This document shows positions 1 to 13,051 of a stretch of DNA of 64,000 bases, piece after piece. Position 1 is the first letter of the stretch. Every line of letters begins with the position of its first letter. The position numbers and the translations under genes were made by a program. The notes beneath the pieces were generated by a model that was given only the letters and a program-made list of their open reading frames with translations, made no database searches and was not told where the DNA came from. Source of the DNA: Brachionus manjavacas (Eukaryota; Rotifera; Eurotatoria; Ploima; Brachionidae); NCBI GenBank assembly GCA_019054805.1, contig JAHQIY010000004.1:310001-374000 (forward strand), given 5' to 3'.

Positions 1-160
1 TATTCTTGAGTTCGTCAATAAGCAAATTTTTTATAAATGCATAGTAAAAATAACCAAAAGGCTTTTTTATTAAATCTGCGCTATAATTTACTATTTTTTA
101 GAAACCTGCTTTTATTTAAAATTTATTTAAAGGATACAAATAAAATAAAAAATAAAAATG

Positions 161-166
161 TTTATT
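161..166 (-). terminator. poly(A) signal of the EB/lectin-like gene
   Basis: An AATAAA on the minus strand lies about 120 bases downstream of the stop codon at 286-288 of the large minus-strand gene. It is the first clean signal past the stop. The rest of 1-285 is A+T-rich and shows no other feature. Confidence 0.5.
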
Positions 167-285
167 GATAGATTGTTGATTATTTATCCACTGCTTTTCA
201 GAAAGCAAATATTTGTAAAATTAAAATACAGCTGATCTATCTGTCAAAGACAATTAATTTTCAGATGATTCTTTCGATTATCTTT

Positions 286-3200
286 TTAATCATCCTCAAC
301 ACAAATTACTTTTAACTGCGTGCTTGAAGAAATATCTGTGTTAAAGCTATCAATTCTAAAATTCTTTATCCTTCCATCATCGTCATCCATAATCCAAAAG
401 GCATCTGTGATGCTGTTGTATCTGAGATAACTTGTTAATTCACTTTCCATGCCGTTCCTTATTTCTGCTAATTCCCATTCTTCTGAGCCTACATCTAAAT
501 TTTCACAATAATCTTCAGCTTGACTTGCGGTTCTAGTAGCTTCAGTAAAAAAATAACATTCTCCCCCGTAAAATACAGCCGCTTCAGGACATCTTTTGTT
601 ACAATTATTTCCATCTCTTCTTTCAAAAAATTGACATCTACACATATTGTCGAGGCAAATGAACTCGTCCCTACATTCACTAGTAAAAGTGCAGGAAGAC
701 GAAAATGATTTTCTATTCACACATTCGAATCCATTCCAGTATTGATCATTTTTTTTACAATCACAAATTTTTCCACTCTGATTCGAAGGACAGTTGCATC
801 TTTGAAGATAATCTGTGCACCTTAAACCCTTGGATTCATCGCATTCATCACTTTCAACACACTCTATGGTGTAAGTGAATTTACATTTACTATCATTGGT
901 GTCCCATGTGTAAGTCTGATTGGGACATGAGCACTCGTTATTCAAGCAAACGAGATTTTTTCGGTCAGAACATTCATTTTGTCTGTCGCAGTGTCCATTC
1001 AAACTTTTCTTCGGCACACATTCATTTGTCGTGTTCTTAAAATATTCATCTTGTCCACAAGTACATTCATAATAACTGCTGCATGTCATCTCGCCTAAGC
1101 ACATATCACTTTCTTCACATTTCTCCAACTCACCCAATTGCCTGACACATGATTTGACATCTTTGCTTAAGTAATTTCCTTCGCGACATCTACATTTTCC
1201 ATCGCCTGCACACACTGTCAATTCTGAATCCAAGCATTCATTATTTTCAGTGCAATCTTCCAAATGAGTCTTTTTAGGCCTGCACTCGTTTGTATCCCAA
1301 AATTCTCTTTAAATAAAAAAAATGTTTTAATAAATTAAGGAATTTTCAAGTCATCTCTCAAAAGTTTAAAAACAAAATTTATCAAAAGATGAAAAGTCTC
1401 AAACTTCTACAATAAATTATATTTCAGAAATTATACTTAAAGACAAAGATATAAATATACTTTATGTGCAAGGTTTTTGGTTCTTAAAGTGCTAGAAATT
1501 TTTTATGAAATTAGATCTTATTTGAGAGTGAATTTTAAATTCTTAAAAATTGTAATTGAAATTTTTTTAGTTGCATTTCGTAGTAGATATTTAAAAAAAT
1601 TTTAAATTGAAAACAAAAAATATCCAATTTCGTTTATCTTTTTTTCAATTTAAACTTCTGATTTTTTTTAAATTAATGCTCTAAGATTCACGTTGCCAAA
1701 AGTTTGACAAGTAAAAAATATGTTCTTGTTAAGCAAATTAATTTTGTACATTTACTTAAAAGACTTTAATAATTAAGTTTTTCCTTAATTTATTAGCAGA
1801 AAGAGGCTATCTTGTTTACCTTTACCTTTACGTTTCGACCAAAAGTGATCTTCTTCTTTAGGATCTAAAATCTGAGAATAATTAAAATAACCGAGTTAAC
1901 CCGATTACATCTAAAATTGTATATAACTATGCCGAAATTTAACCCTCAATTAAGAATTTTAACCTCTTTTACCCATTTAACCCAAATAAGGAATACATTT
2001 TTCATTTTTTAATTTCTTCATTTTGTGAAGTGACATGTAATAAAAAATATATCACACATATCATTTGATTTCTCTTTTCGAGTTCTTCATGTTAACATAT
2101 TTTTTTAGAAAATATCTTTTAAAATGAAGGAGATATATGATTTTTTCAAATTTGGCCACCCTATTAACTCATAACCCCTTTAGACCTCCCTACCATATAA
2201 TAATAGTTTAATTATTTATTTTAAAAAACAATAAAAATGATCAAAATAAGCTCCTTATCATTTTCTATCTCTTTTATCCTGTAAATTTGGTAACTCACAA
2301 TTTTTTCTACAAGAATCTTGTTTCAGATCAAAAGAAGACTTGATAATGGCAAAAATTTCAATATTCTTGTTTATGTGTACAATTTATTAAATTTTTTAAT
2401 TGTAAAAGTACCAAGCTACCAAATCAAATTCTTATTGATTTGGCTGCAAACGATATAGCATTTTTTAAATATTTTACTTTCTAAAATTTTGCTTTTTAAA
2501 CATACCCAAAATTTAAAGTTGTTAATGTAACCATCCGAATTGAGTGACATGTCTTTAAAATAGAATACTTTATTTTAGTGACATGTTATTTAACATTGAA
2601 CACTGTTTCAAAAAAATTTAAAATTAGATTTTAGTTAAAAATTAAATAAAAATAACAATTCTAAATTACTGATATAATGAGAAAAAATATCGAAAATTAT
2701 AAAATCAGCCAGTTTAGCAGAATTCCTTACTCTAATAGCCAAAATAGATGAAGCTGATACATCCAATAATTCAGGGAGCCGATATTTAGTGATAATTCAT
2801 GCTCAATTATTTATTCAGTGTATCAGAAATTATTTATATAATTGGATTGCTTATAATGCTCTTTGATTTAAAATTTACTCAAGCTACTTTTTGTCTAGTT
2901 ATAGGTCTATCAAGTAATTTTAAAATTAATAAGTAATTTATTGAATCAGAAATTAAAGTCTTTCTATTGAGAAAAATGTGAATAAATGTTCGCCTTTATC
3001 GAACGTTAAATTTAATTAATTTTGAATCGTGTTTTTAATCATTAAAATCAGTTTAAAAAAACTTATTAAATTTTTGTTTATTATTAACTTAAAAATTATT
3101 TGAAAAATTGAAAAGCTATCATTTAATAATTAAATAAATTATGATGTATTAAAAAAAAATTTCATCGATAAATCATCGTTTTCAATGTGACAGGGAAATA

Positions 3201-6200
3201 ATGACAAGATTAATGTGATGCAAGCTTAAGCCCTTAATTTTGGTCCCAAGGGTAAATCTCTTGAAAACTTTGAGCCACCTGCAAAAGTCATAGTTGTCTA
3301 AAGTTAGAGTGGTATCTCCAATGAAGATATGGTGATGAATGGTATACCGAAGAGATGTATAGTCCCAAAAATTGCTTCAACAAATCTTCAAAATCCTACT
3401 CTGATTTTTGATCAAGCAACATGTCACGTTATCAAAAATCTTAGGGATGATTTATCTCTAAACAGCATCACAAAAATCTACATACCATAAAGACCCACAA
3501 ATTTACTTCAGCCGGCTAATGTTAGTTGGATGAGGCCACTCAAAAGAGAATACCATGAGAGATGGCAAAATTAGTTAATAAATGAAGAACACATTTTAAA
3601 AATTTTAAATAATGAAAAATATCTTTTTAATTTTGCTGTTTTATCTTGTCTTTAAATATTTTCATGATATTTTCATTTGAAAAGAAAAGTTCATTTTTTT
3701 CAAATAGATATTATATTTTTTTGAATTGTTGTAAATCTTAATACTTAAATTTATTCAGTTCTGTTAAGATCTGGTGGTTCGCGGATATATAGATTTGCGT
3801 TATATAAAGAGTGTATATAGTAAAGTAGAAGTAGAGCAATTAAAAAACTTAAAACAAGTTACTTTATTTGATTTAATTAAACTTAAAAATTAACCGTTCA
3901 ATTTTTTTTGTCATTTGTAATTTTAAATAAAAAATTCTATATAAACAGTTTTGTCACCTTTTAGTTTTATCCCCACTTGATACCAGAGGCATTCGGGGTG
4001 AAATAAGTGAGATTTTACTGTAATAAAGAAAATAACTTAACGATAATAACTTTATTAATAAATGGCCACTTCTAGCCTAACGAATAATAATTACAAAAAA
4101 ATTAAAAAAGAAAACAAAACAAAATAATTTCAAAGTTTTTTCTTCTAATCTCGGATGTCTAATATTTTACACAGTGTTAAATACTATCAACTTGCTAAGC
4201 GCATGAGATCATAGTATTGCACTATGAAACTGTAGACATTTAAGTTGGCTACAGTTGGTGTTGTAGTTATTGAGAGAACTACAATGGTCTAAAAAGACAA
4301 ACACGGCAAAACCTTTTTTTAAGAAATTAACTCCAAATTTTCATAAAAAAGCTAACTTTCAAAAAATCAAAATGAATATATATCTTTTTAAATATATCCT
4401 AAGTGACTGATTAGAAATTTTGATTGTAAAAAAATAAATTAATTTAAATTACTTTGAAAAATCGGAGCAAACACAAGAAGAATTAATGCAAAGAGTTTTT
4501 TGACTATTTGTTCTGCATTGATAGTCATGTGTGCATGGAAAATTGAACTCTCTAGCATCAGTGCACTGTGATCCATTCCAATATTGCTCAGGAATTGAAT
4601 TTCGGCTACAGTCACACATCTTACCCTCTGATTCAATTTCACAATTACAATCTTCATCGATGCACATCAAATTTTCGTCTGTGTTGCACTCATTGTTATT
4701 GCTGCATCCTTTTTGACCATACGTAAGCAAACATTTGGATTCAGTAATTGACCATGTGTAGGACGATTTGCAAACGCAGTTGTTCGACTCACAAATCAGA
4801 CCTTTACTAGACCAGCATTCTAAATCTTTATCACATCTTTGGTTAATTAGTTTTTGAGGAATGCATTTATCTACATAATAATTATTTCCGTCACAAACAC
4901 AATGTGAGTTATTACAAATCATATCTTTTAGACACATTTCTGTTGAAAAACATGCTTCCAATTCTCCTCTTCTATCCACACAGACATTTACATCAAAATA
5001 TTTAGTCTCCTCACAAACACCTTAAATATTTTTTTAATTAATCTAAATTTTTGCCAAAACGAATTAATAATTATAAACAAGATTTACACTGTGTTCCATC
5101 ACAAGAGAGCAGCTGTGACTCCATGCATTCAAAAGAATTTGTACACGTGCCAAGATTTGATTTTTTCATCAAACATTTTTGTCCATCCCAATAGTGTAAA
5201 TCTGGACATTCACATGTATTGCTAAATGGAGAGCAAAAAGTATTCTCAGTCAATGTTTTGCAATGTTCATTAGTCGAACAGCCAGATCGGTAAGTCTTTG
5301 CTTCAATACATTTTGATCCATCCCAGTAATGTTCATCATTTTCTTCTTTTGTACAATCACAGGTACGATAGGATGGTCCACTTTGGGCTGTCAATTGACA
5401 CTTCAATTTTTCTGAATCATTACACTCAGAGTCACCAGTACATATTGACTGCTGATAAGTCAACCTGCATCCATGAGAGCTTGACGACCAAGAGTATTTT
5501 GAAGATGAGCACAAGCATTTGCCACTCTGACACCTAAGACCCAAATCTTGTCTACATTCATGGTCTTTATTGCAAGTAGCCTCAAATATCAATTGATTAG
5601 TGCATGATGATGTCACATTTTTAAAGAAATAATATCTAGGACATCTACCCCCAAATGGGATCGAGCAAAACATTGGCTCTAAGCACATCTCGTCATTAGA
5701 ACAAGGTTCGAGTTCATTTAATTTTGGCTCACATTTTGACTCTGAGAATTTAAAATACTCATTTTCGGCACAAGAGCCTTCAAAAAAATATGATGTAAAA
5801 AATATTAAATATTGAATATTTTTTTCTTAATGACTGGGATAGTGAAAAATTTTTCTTATGATTTATTTTAGTGTTGGGATCCGTACAAGCGGACACTTAA
5901 ATTTAAGTGGCTAACCGCATAAAATTTAGCCGTATTTTTTAGGCCAGTTTTTTGGCCGCCCGTATTTTTTGGACCGTTTATTTTGGCGGTCCAAAAAATA
6001 GACCCCCTAGCTGACCGGCCAAATGACCGCAAAAACCGTCCGTGTATTGGACCGGTTTGTCTTGACCGTATCCAACACACAAGTGGCTTTGCCAAAATTT
6101 ACTAATTAAATGATGCCAGAATATTTTTTACCATCAAAATAGGAAATCTTGAAAACATGATTAATAATAATAATAATAATAAAAAGCTACAGCAGACTAA

Positions 6201-8279
6201 CTGCGGAGCAATGCTATATCTAGCCTTGCTATGGTAGCTGTCTGATTTTAAAATATGTCTTTAAAAGATTATGTTAATAGGAAAAAATTAATTATTTTTG
6301 TTTCAAAAAGATATCTAATTTGTTTTTGAATTCATTCTTAGATTTTGCATTTACAATCACTATCGGTAACTCGTTCCACGCATTCATCATGAGTAATAAG
6401 TACCAAAAAGAAATCGAAAGATGGCTTTTCAGATGGGAAATGAAAATATCTATTGAAATTGAAGTCATGTTACATAATTTTTGTTAAAAAACTAAAATTA
6501 GAATCAATCTTGACCTTAACACTTGAACGCCCGGGGTTTTTTAACCCCTTTTTTATCTCAAAAAGTTAATAATTGCTTAAAAAAATAATATTTTTTGAAT
6601 TTATTTTTTCTAATTTGAAATTTAATTTTAATTGTGATTTTATTTTAAAATTATAAATTTTAAAAAATTACATTATAAAATAAAAAATATACATAAACAC
6701 CCGGAGGGAAGAAATTGCTATCTAACAAATTCTTCTTTTTTCAAATTTAAATTAAATTTTTTTTTAACTTTTTTTAACATTTTCCACAAAAATCAATAAA
6801 AATATACGCAAATTTGCGTTAAAAAATATAATTTTTTTTATTTTTAATCTTCTATTAATTTTGAAAAAAAAAAATAGGAAAAATTGCACAAATTTGGTTT
6901 TTACAAAATTTTACGTAAAAATCGGTTAGTTTGCTTGTTCATTTTAGCTATTTTACATAAAATTGCTTTATTTTGATAAATTCGCGTAAATTTTGGTAAA
7001 ACTACTGGAACAAATCAGTACTGTATTAAAATCTTAATTTTTTTAAGAAAACCTCAAAATTCTTCAATATTTTGGGCATTTTTATTTTTAAATGTTGAAA
7101 TTTTACCTTTTTTTGCGTAAAATAGGGTAAAATTCCAAATCCAGAACACAACTGTATATTGTTAAAGATGTTAAAAATCAACAATTATTAATAAACTATT
7201 TAAAAAGTTAACTTGTATTTATCATTCATTAACCCGCCTTCCAAATATCTTTTTGTTAATATTTTGAAACAACTGTGAAATTGAGAGTTGAATTTATTTT
7301 CTTTTTTCTTTTACATTAAATTCACTTTTATTCTCTTCTTTAAATTAACAAGGTATTAACCAGTCTTATAGATAGGGACACTAGTCTGTTGATTTACCTT
7401 ACAATTGTAAAAAAATTCAAAATTTTCGATTCAAATTTATATCTCTGAAAATATTAGTAATAAAAAAAGAGTTAATTTCTTTTTTTTCACAGAATTTTGT
7501 TACTTTTGAAACCCTAAATGGTTCCAAAGTTGTTTATTGGAAATTTTTATAAGAAAATTTTTCAGATTAAAGAATGAGGAGATTTGTTGAAAAAAAATTA
7601 CATTTAGAGTTTTGACAACGAGTTTTTTCGGAATCCAAGCATTCACTCGATACCCCACAGCTTTGATTGTAAGTTTTCTTTGGCATACACTTATTTCCGT
7701 CATAATAAAATCTGAAAAAATTATTATTTATTTAGCTTTCGAAAAACATTGAAAAAACCTTTCATAGTCTGAACACTTGCACATTTGAGATTGGCAAACA
7801 AAAGTGGATTGACATTCATCTCCATCACATGCTTCGTTGAATGCCTTTCTCAGGCTGCATCTATTTATTTTAGCATTCCAGTATCTATCATTTGAACAAG
7901 AACACTTAGAACCAATACCACATACAAGAAATTCGTCCTGTTTACAATGGTCATCTTGCCTACAAATTCCATCTAGTGAAGAAGCACTGTAGCATTTATC
8001 CAGGTAAAATTGATTCTCTGGACACAAGCAAGTACCTTCGATGCATTCGAGTCCAAGCTTGTTTTCACAAGATCGGGATGAACAGCTTTGATTGTACAAT
8101 CCTTTTGGTTGTGCTGTAAGAGCTATGCCAAGTGAGGCAGCCAAAATTGCTACAAAACCTGTGAACAAAATAGCGGCAGTAACCACGACCCATTTAGGAA
8201 AACTTATCTTTCCATTGTTTAATTGTTCAAGTTTAAGGGCAGCTTTGGATTTTTTGGGAGAATACTTTGGAAAATACAT
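286..8279 (-). CDS. Type II membrane protein with serial EB-like cysteine-rich modules and a C-terminal C-type-lectin-like domain (5 exons)
   Basis: I join five minus-strand exons: 8279-7759, 7711-7602, 5777-5088, 5020-4453 and 1306-286. All junctions are GT-AG and all phases agree (2, 1, 1, 2), giving 2910 coding bases, about 969 residues. Residues 1-29 are basic and cytoplasmic; about 30-54 form one hydrophobic anchor (rich in V, A, I, L) with no cleavable signal, so a type II topology is likely. The extracellular part repeats a pattern of CxxxxxC pairs followed by YWDGxKC-like and KK/KxxNxxC motifs, as in EB modules of invertebrate surface proteins. Residues from about 869 resemble a long-form C-type lectin domain: the CPEAAVFYGGECYFF hairpin, AEDYC, LAEI and a terminal VICVEDD. 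The usual third cysteine and the Ca-binding loop motifs are not visible, so sugar binding is doubtful. The two large introns (3.1 and 1.8 kb) carry TE debris, while the others are 47 and 67 bases. The split could instead be several genes, but the exact phase match argues for one. Ligand unknown. Confidence 0.82.
3330..3574 (+). pseudogene. pogo/Tigger-like DDE transposase fragment
   Basis: This lies inside the 3.1-kb intron (1307-4452), antisense to the host gene. One frame reads through motifs of the DDE_1 family: LIFDQATCHVI near 3400, then an in-frame TAA at about 3484, then TNLLQPANVSWMRPLKREY and a final RW before a stop. The third acidic catalytic residue region and the QP-[AD]-V motif are as in pogo-like transposases. 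It is short and carries a stop, so it is a dead relic. The rest of this intron shows no coding signal. Confidence 0.7.
4235..4283 (-). repeat. Dispersed TE end shared with 17343-17403
   Basis: The minus strand here reads TAGTTCTCTCAATAACTAC, then AGCCAAC and TAAATG. A diverged copy lies on the plus strand at 17343-17403. TAGTTCTC at the start would suit the end of an LTR or LINE, but I cannot define the other end. Confidence 0.35.
5871..6078. mobile_element. Short GC-richer MITE in intron 2 of the EB gene
   Basis: About 208 bases, clearly richer in G+C than the surroundings, bounded by imperfect inverted ends (GTGTTGGGATCCGT on the left; reverse complement of the right end GTGTTGGATACGGT). 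The interior has short inverted GGACCG/CGGTCC and GGCCAG/CTGGCC-like blocks. No target duplication is evident. It sits in the 1.8-kb intron 5778-7601. Confidence 0.5.
6880..7155. repeat. Degenerate copy of an ACGTAAA-rich fold-back MITE
   Basis: This part of intron 2 is filled with TTTTACGTAAA and GGTAAAA motifs. It ends with CCAAATCCAGAACACAACTG followed by TA, which resembles the right end of the intact elements at 29273-30402 and 32410-33545. The left end is not clear. Confidence 0.45.
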
Positions 8280-8660
8280 TTTAAAAAAAAATGAATATTA
8301 AAATAAATTTTTATTGATGGACTTAAATACTTAATTCGAATGTTTGTTTCGATTAAATTTTGTAATTTTTGATAACTTTGGAATTAATTGAAATGCAAAT
8401 TTTGTTTACATTTTGAATAAAGTCAACTTTTGCATGTTTTCATAACAAGCCTTTTTTATCCTCCAAAAAGCCTTTTAAGTAAATATTAATATCTCAATAC
8501 TTTATCAAATTTTTTTTATTATAAATTCAAAATTTTATTCATAAAACTTTCAGAATTAAAAATTTAAATCGAAAATAAACAAAAAATTTAAAAAACTGAA
8601 ACATATTTCGAATGACATTTTTTTTAAACTTTTTTTTACTTTAAAAACCATTAAAAATAT

Positions 8661-9014
8661 GGCAATCTGAAATATTAGTACAAAAATTACAGTACAAAAA
8701 GTAAAAACGCTATAATTTTTTTTCTAATTGTGTAAAAATGATTCTGTAAACAGTACAATATTGTACAAATTTTTTAGAAACGAATACCAAGCTCTGCAAA
8801 AACTCTGCAATTTATTGCATATATTAATCATATATTTTTTGATGGTGTGCATTTTACAGAAAAATGCAGAGTTTTTGCAGAGCTTGGTATTCGTGTCTTA
8901 AAAAATTTGTACAACATTCTACTGCTTACAGAACCATTTTTTCACAATTAGAAAAAAAATTATAGCGTTTTAACTTTTTGTTCTGTAATTTTTGTACTAA
9001 TATTTCACATTGCC
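8661..9014. mobile_element. Fold-back (hairpin) element upstream of the EB gene
   Basis: Two inverted arms of about 150 bases (8661-8810 and 8865-9014) flank a loop of about 54 bases. The arms share blocks such as GGCAAT, GAAATATTAGTAC and GCTCTGCAAAAACTCTGCA with few mismatches. There is no coding capacity. The element begins about 380 bases upstream of the start codon at 8279, so it could affect that promoter. Confidence 0.75.
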
Positions 9015-10248
9015 AAAAATATTAATCTCAAATTTTTTTTTCTTCCATTCTCTGTAAATCTGAATAAATTTTGGCTGTAAATTTTCTAAAAAATTTAAAA
9101 ATCTTATTTTTTAAAAAAAATCTTCATTCTGAAAAATCAAGAGAACGAATTATATCTTTATTTAAACTTGTTTTGTAAAACCTTGCAAGCTTCCCCATAG
9201 AGATCTGTTGTAAAATGAGTGAGATAATAAGTAGAAAAATATGTTTTCAATTTTTTTTAATTAGAAATCCGGCGTAATATAAAAATTCGAGATATTTTGA
9301 AAGGATTTAAACTAAATAGTTTTTTAATTGTTTTATTAATTAATTTAAAATGATTGAAAAATTAAAATATTTTCAATTAGAATTTAAAGATTAGAATAAA
9401 AAAAGTGATGCTATTTTAAAGTCATATTTTTGTTCCTATTGAAATGTTTGAATACAAAAAAGTAAAAATTTAATAAAATTCATTCCAATGTTATCTAAAA
9501 AAATAATTTTACTGAAGTTTATCTTCGATCACTAATCACATAAGATCGCAACTAAATTATTAGAATAAAAAGAGTAATAATCTTTTTTTTAAAATGATTT
9601 AAAAGTAAAAAAAATATAATTAGAGTAAAATACAGATTAGAGTTCAAATTGAACAAAAATTTTTCATTTTTTGACAAATTAAAATATACTGCAATATTTT
9701 TCATAAGACTAACTAAAAAAAAATTAAAGCATTCCAGATTAAATTGAAAAAATTCCAACCATTTTAGACAACAAAATAACAATTGAATTTTTCGATTTAA
9801 AAAAAAATTATTAACAGATTCAATTCAATTTTATTCAAATTATATTTTATTCAAAATATTTCTGAATTTAAATTTGAAAACTCTTTTGTCATTAAAATAC
9901 CGTTTTTAAAGATTTTGGTAAATTCAATCTTGTAAATTTCAAATTTCATATTTGAGTCATATTAGTCTTTAAGGTAAAAAAATTCTTGATCGAGTAAATG
10001 ATTTAAATTTTTCAATTATAAGGATTTCAATTTACTGGGTTTATTTACCTTAAAAACAATGAGTTAAATTCAAAAATTTCAAGCATGCTAGGCAAAATCG
10101 CAATATAATTTTTCGATCAAAATAATAAATTGCGTTTTTTAATAGTCTTTAATTTATTAACATGAATTCATATCTAAACTAATACAGATTCAAACATAGA
10201 TTCTTTTATTAGGATGCTTTTTAGAAAAAAAATTTAATAAAAAGATTA
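9015..10248. other. A+T-rich intergenic stretch, nothing recognised
   Basis: Only homopolymer-rich sequence is visible. Short open frames here are built from Phe, Leu, Asn and Lys codons and look like chance. Confidence 0.6.
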
Positions 10249-10574
10249 ATTAAATGCAGACTTGTGCAAAAGTCAACAAAAAAAGTCATTTTAAAGTCTT
10301 TTAAAAGTCAACTTGACTTGGAAAATTTTGTGAACTCAAGTCTTTTGACTTGACTTGAATTTTTTTTGTTGAAAAAAAAGTCAGCTGACTAATTTTTTTT
10401 AATTGTTAATGATGAAAGTTATAAGTCTTAACATTCTCTTTAAATTTGCATTTTTTTAAGTATAGAAAATTTTAAATTTTTAAATTTTCGTAATTTTGCA
10501 ATTACCGTTTGCTATATTTTTAAAATATTATTTATATAATATTAATTATTTTTAAAACTTTTAATATTTTAGAG

Positions 10575-10705
10575 TCGAAAAAGTAAGCCCATAGGCTGGT
10601 AGCGTGTTTGGGGTTCACGTGAACTGTTACAGGGTAACGTGAACGAGGAGAAATCCGAAAAAAGGACTGCTTGCGGGAACAGAGGCCTCCCCACCTTCTC
10701 ATATA
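10575..10705. other. Unexplained GC-richer island
   Basis: About 130 bases stand out from the A+T-rich flanks. They contain GGGTTCACGTGAAC, then GTAACGTGAAC (a short inverted repeat), and a C-rich end GAGGCCTCCCCACC. The GGTTCACGT block is loosely like a Pol III B box, so a SINE or small RNA gene is possible, but no clear A box or tRNA fold is seen. Confidence 0.3.
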
Positions 10706-10973
10706 AATAATTTAAACAACTTTATTGACATTGATTCTATGTATAATATTATCTAGACTAATATTTAACTGCCAAAGCTGTCTTTACACAATGATTTTAG
10801 AATCTCTTGCCTTAAATTACCAATTAAAAATTTTTATGTTCATTGAAAAATGAAAGTTTATTTTTATCGTATTTTTTTTTCAATTACAATTATATTTTTT
10901 TTCCGTGCGGCAATTAAGATCACAAAATCACAGGTTTGTTCTAAAAATTAGTAAAATTAGAATAAAAAAATTA

Positions 10974-11765
10974 TTAGAATGGTTTGTTAGTTATTTTATT
11001 TTGTTTTTTAAATTTAAGAAATTTTAAATAGATTTTTAAAAGCTCAAAATTGCTATATAAAAGTGTTTTGGATTCCAAATTTCTGGCAGTTAATCTTGTT
11101 CTGTGTGGTCTGTTTATATAGCCTGATTTTGAGAATAAACGTTCAACAGGACATGAAGAAGCAGGAATTGAAGAGAATTTTAAAACAAGTTCAAACAAAC
11201 GAGGAAATCTAGTCTTGTATTTTTGCCAAAATTGATTTAAACTAGTATCTGGATCATAATCGATATTTAAATAGACATCGATTTCTCGTTTGAATAATAT
11301 TTGTTAATTTGAGTAAAAGAACTCGTTTCATCGTCTGAACAGGAAGTTCTACTATCCTCTTCTGAATCTGTATTCATATTAAAATCGTTAAAATCGTCAA
11401 TAACAAATTCATCATCGCTAACTTAAATGAATCGAAATAATTATAGTTTTAAATTAAATCTTTTAAAATACCGAAATTAATCAAATTTTACATTTTTACC
11501 ATATGTGATCCATTATCGGTTACTTTTTTGACAATTTTATCTCTCGAATTTTATAACATCGGTTATAAATTAATTTTCATTATAAATTTTCATCAATAAA
11601 ATGAGCAGTTAAACTAAGAAATGATCTTAATCTACGATCAGTACAAATATCAAATGTCAAATATACGTATTTTGCCAAATTTAATGATAATCTTAGACTC
11701 TCATTTATTGATGTTTTAGCTTGCCTTTGCATTCTTAAAATTGTTTTCTTGTAATCAGAACCCAT
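10974..11765 (-). pseudogene. hAT transposase C-terminal part
   Basis: Minus-strand frames encode an N-terminal piece at 11765-11580 (containing LTFDICTDRRLRSFLSLTAH, where hAT transposases have a D-W-T/S-like catalytic segment). An acidic serine/aspartate-rich linker follows, then at 11198-10974 a hAT dimerisation domain with SSIPASSCPVERLFSKSGYI. The frames are not joined by one reading frame, and the N-terminal BED zinc finger is missing. It probably belonged to the surrounding 7-kb hAT. Inactive. Confidence 0.75.
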
Positions 11766-12419
11766 AGATTACCTAACAGATTCATAAAATTTCTAAACGC
11801 TAAATAATATTTTAGAATTAAATTTTGAATATTAAAAAAATTGAAATCTAATGAATTAAAGAATCAAAATAACTAGTGTTAAATTATTGAACATTTAGGT
11901 CTATTTCATTCACAAAGTTAACGAAATTTAAAATGTGACACTTAAGAGAATCAAATCAAACTTTACCAACTATATTGACCTTATTATATAAAGAATTTTA
12001 ATAAAAATAAAAAACTATCGATTTTCAGAAAATTTCGTTTAAATAATTAATAAAAACTTGGACGAAAAAAAAGTCGTTCTTTAGATAAATATCAAGAGTA
12101 ATTCAAAACTCATTAATCTTAAACCCTGAAATTATTATATAATTAAACGATTATTTAAAATTTAAATTTTTTTCTTTAATGAATTTGGTCTTAAAAATAC
12201 CTTTTAAAATTCGGGCTGGTAGACCAGCTTGAAATTTAAAACCGAACCGACTTTAAATCCGGTTCCAGATTTCAAGTCGGTTTAAGCCGGTTTATGTCGA
12301 TTTTGAAAATAAAAATAAAAAAAAAATTAACTAATTTTAAAACAGTTTATTGAAAAAAAATTCTCATTAAATATTTTTCTATTAAAAAAAATTACTTTTT
12401 TTCCACGAATTAAAGCAGA

Positions 12420-13051
12420 TTAATCTTTTAACGCTATTTGAATCTAATGATGTGCGGTCTTTTGTGATGGTTAATCCAGCCTTTGAAAAAGTTTGTTCAG
12501 AAGCAACACTTGTAGGGCTCATACTTAAATAATCTTTTGCAATCAGTCTAAAGATTTTAAAGCTTGAACGAAACCACCATTGTATTGGATCAAAATCATT
12601 AGAATTTTCAATGCGAGGCTTTTTTAAATAATCTGAAACTTCACTTGATGTTTGAAAATCGGAAATAGGATTATTTTTTTATAAAAATTATGTCTATGAT
12701 AGACAAAGGCTTATCTAAAATTTTAAATTTGAATTAAAAATTTGCTTTACATTAGAGATTATTTCAATACCCTTTTTTGCATTTCTGTCAAATTGATTAT
12801 ATTTTTTTGCTATTTTTTATATATATATTTTCTAGTGATCGAACAGCGATTTTTCTATCATTTTTTTTTGAAAAGTCACATTTAAATCGAGGATCTAATA
12901 TTGTGCATATTAAAGCAGCTGGTTTTATCAAATCCCAATAATCTTCGATCATTAGTTTCATCAATTCTATTGTTAGTTTTAAGCTTGAATATTTTTTTTC
13001 TTTCAATTTTGTGTCTAAATGAGCCATTAGCTCGATGAATAGTAGATACAA
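12420..13051 (-). pseudogene. Second, different hAT transposase fragment (nested)
   Basis: At 13051-12797 the minus strand encodes a segment with CTILDPRFKCDF, the A-x-x-LDPRFK motif of hAT transposases. After a break, 12660-12420 encodes FDPIQWWF, then AKDYLSMSPTSVASEQTFSKAG, a second type of dimerisation domain distinct from the SIPASSCP one at 11.1 kb. Frameshifts separate the parts. CCGGTTC/CCGGTTTA-rich sequence at 12210-12300 may be the terminus of this inserted element; no matching opposite end was found. Confidence 0.7.

Noticed and set aside
9552-9782. Open frame of 76 codons on the minus strand
   Set aside because: Built almost only from Phe, Leu, Asn, Lys and Ile codons in A+T-rich DNA, with no motif; expected by chance.
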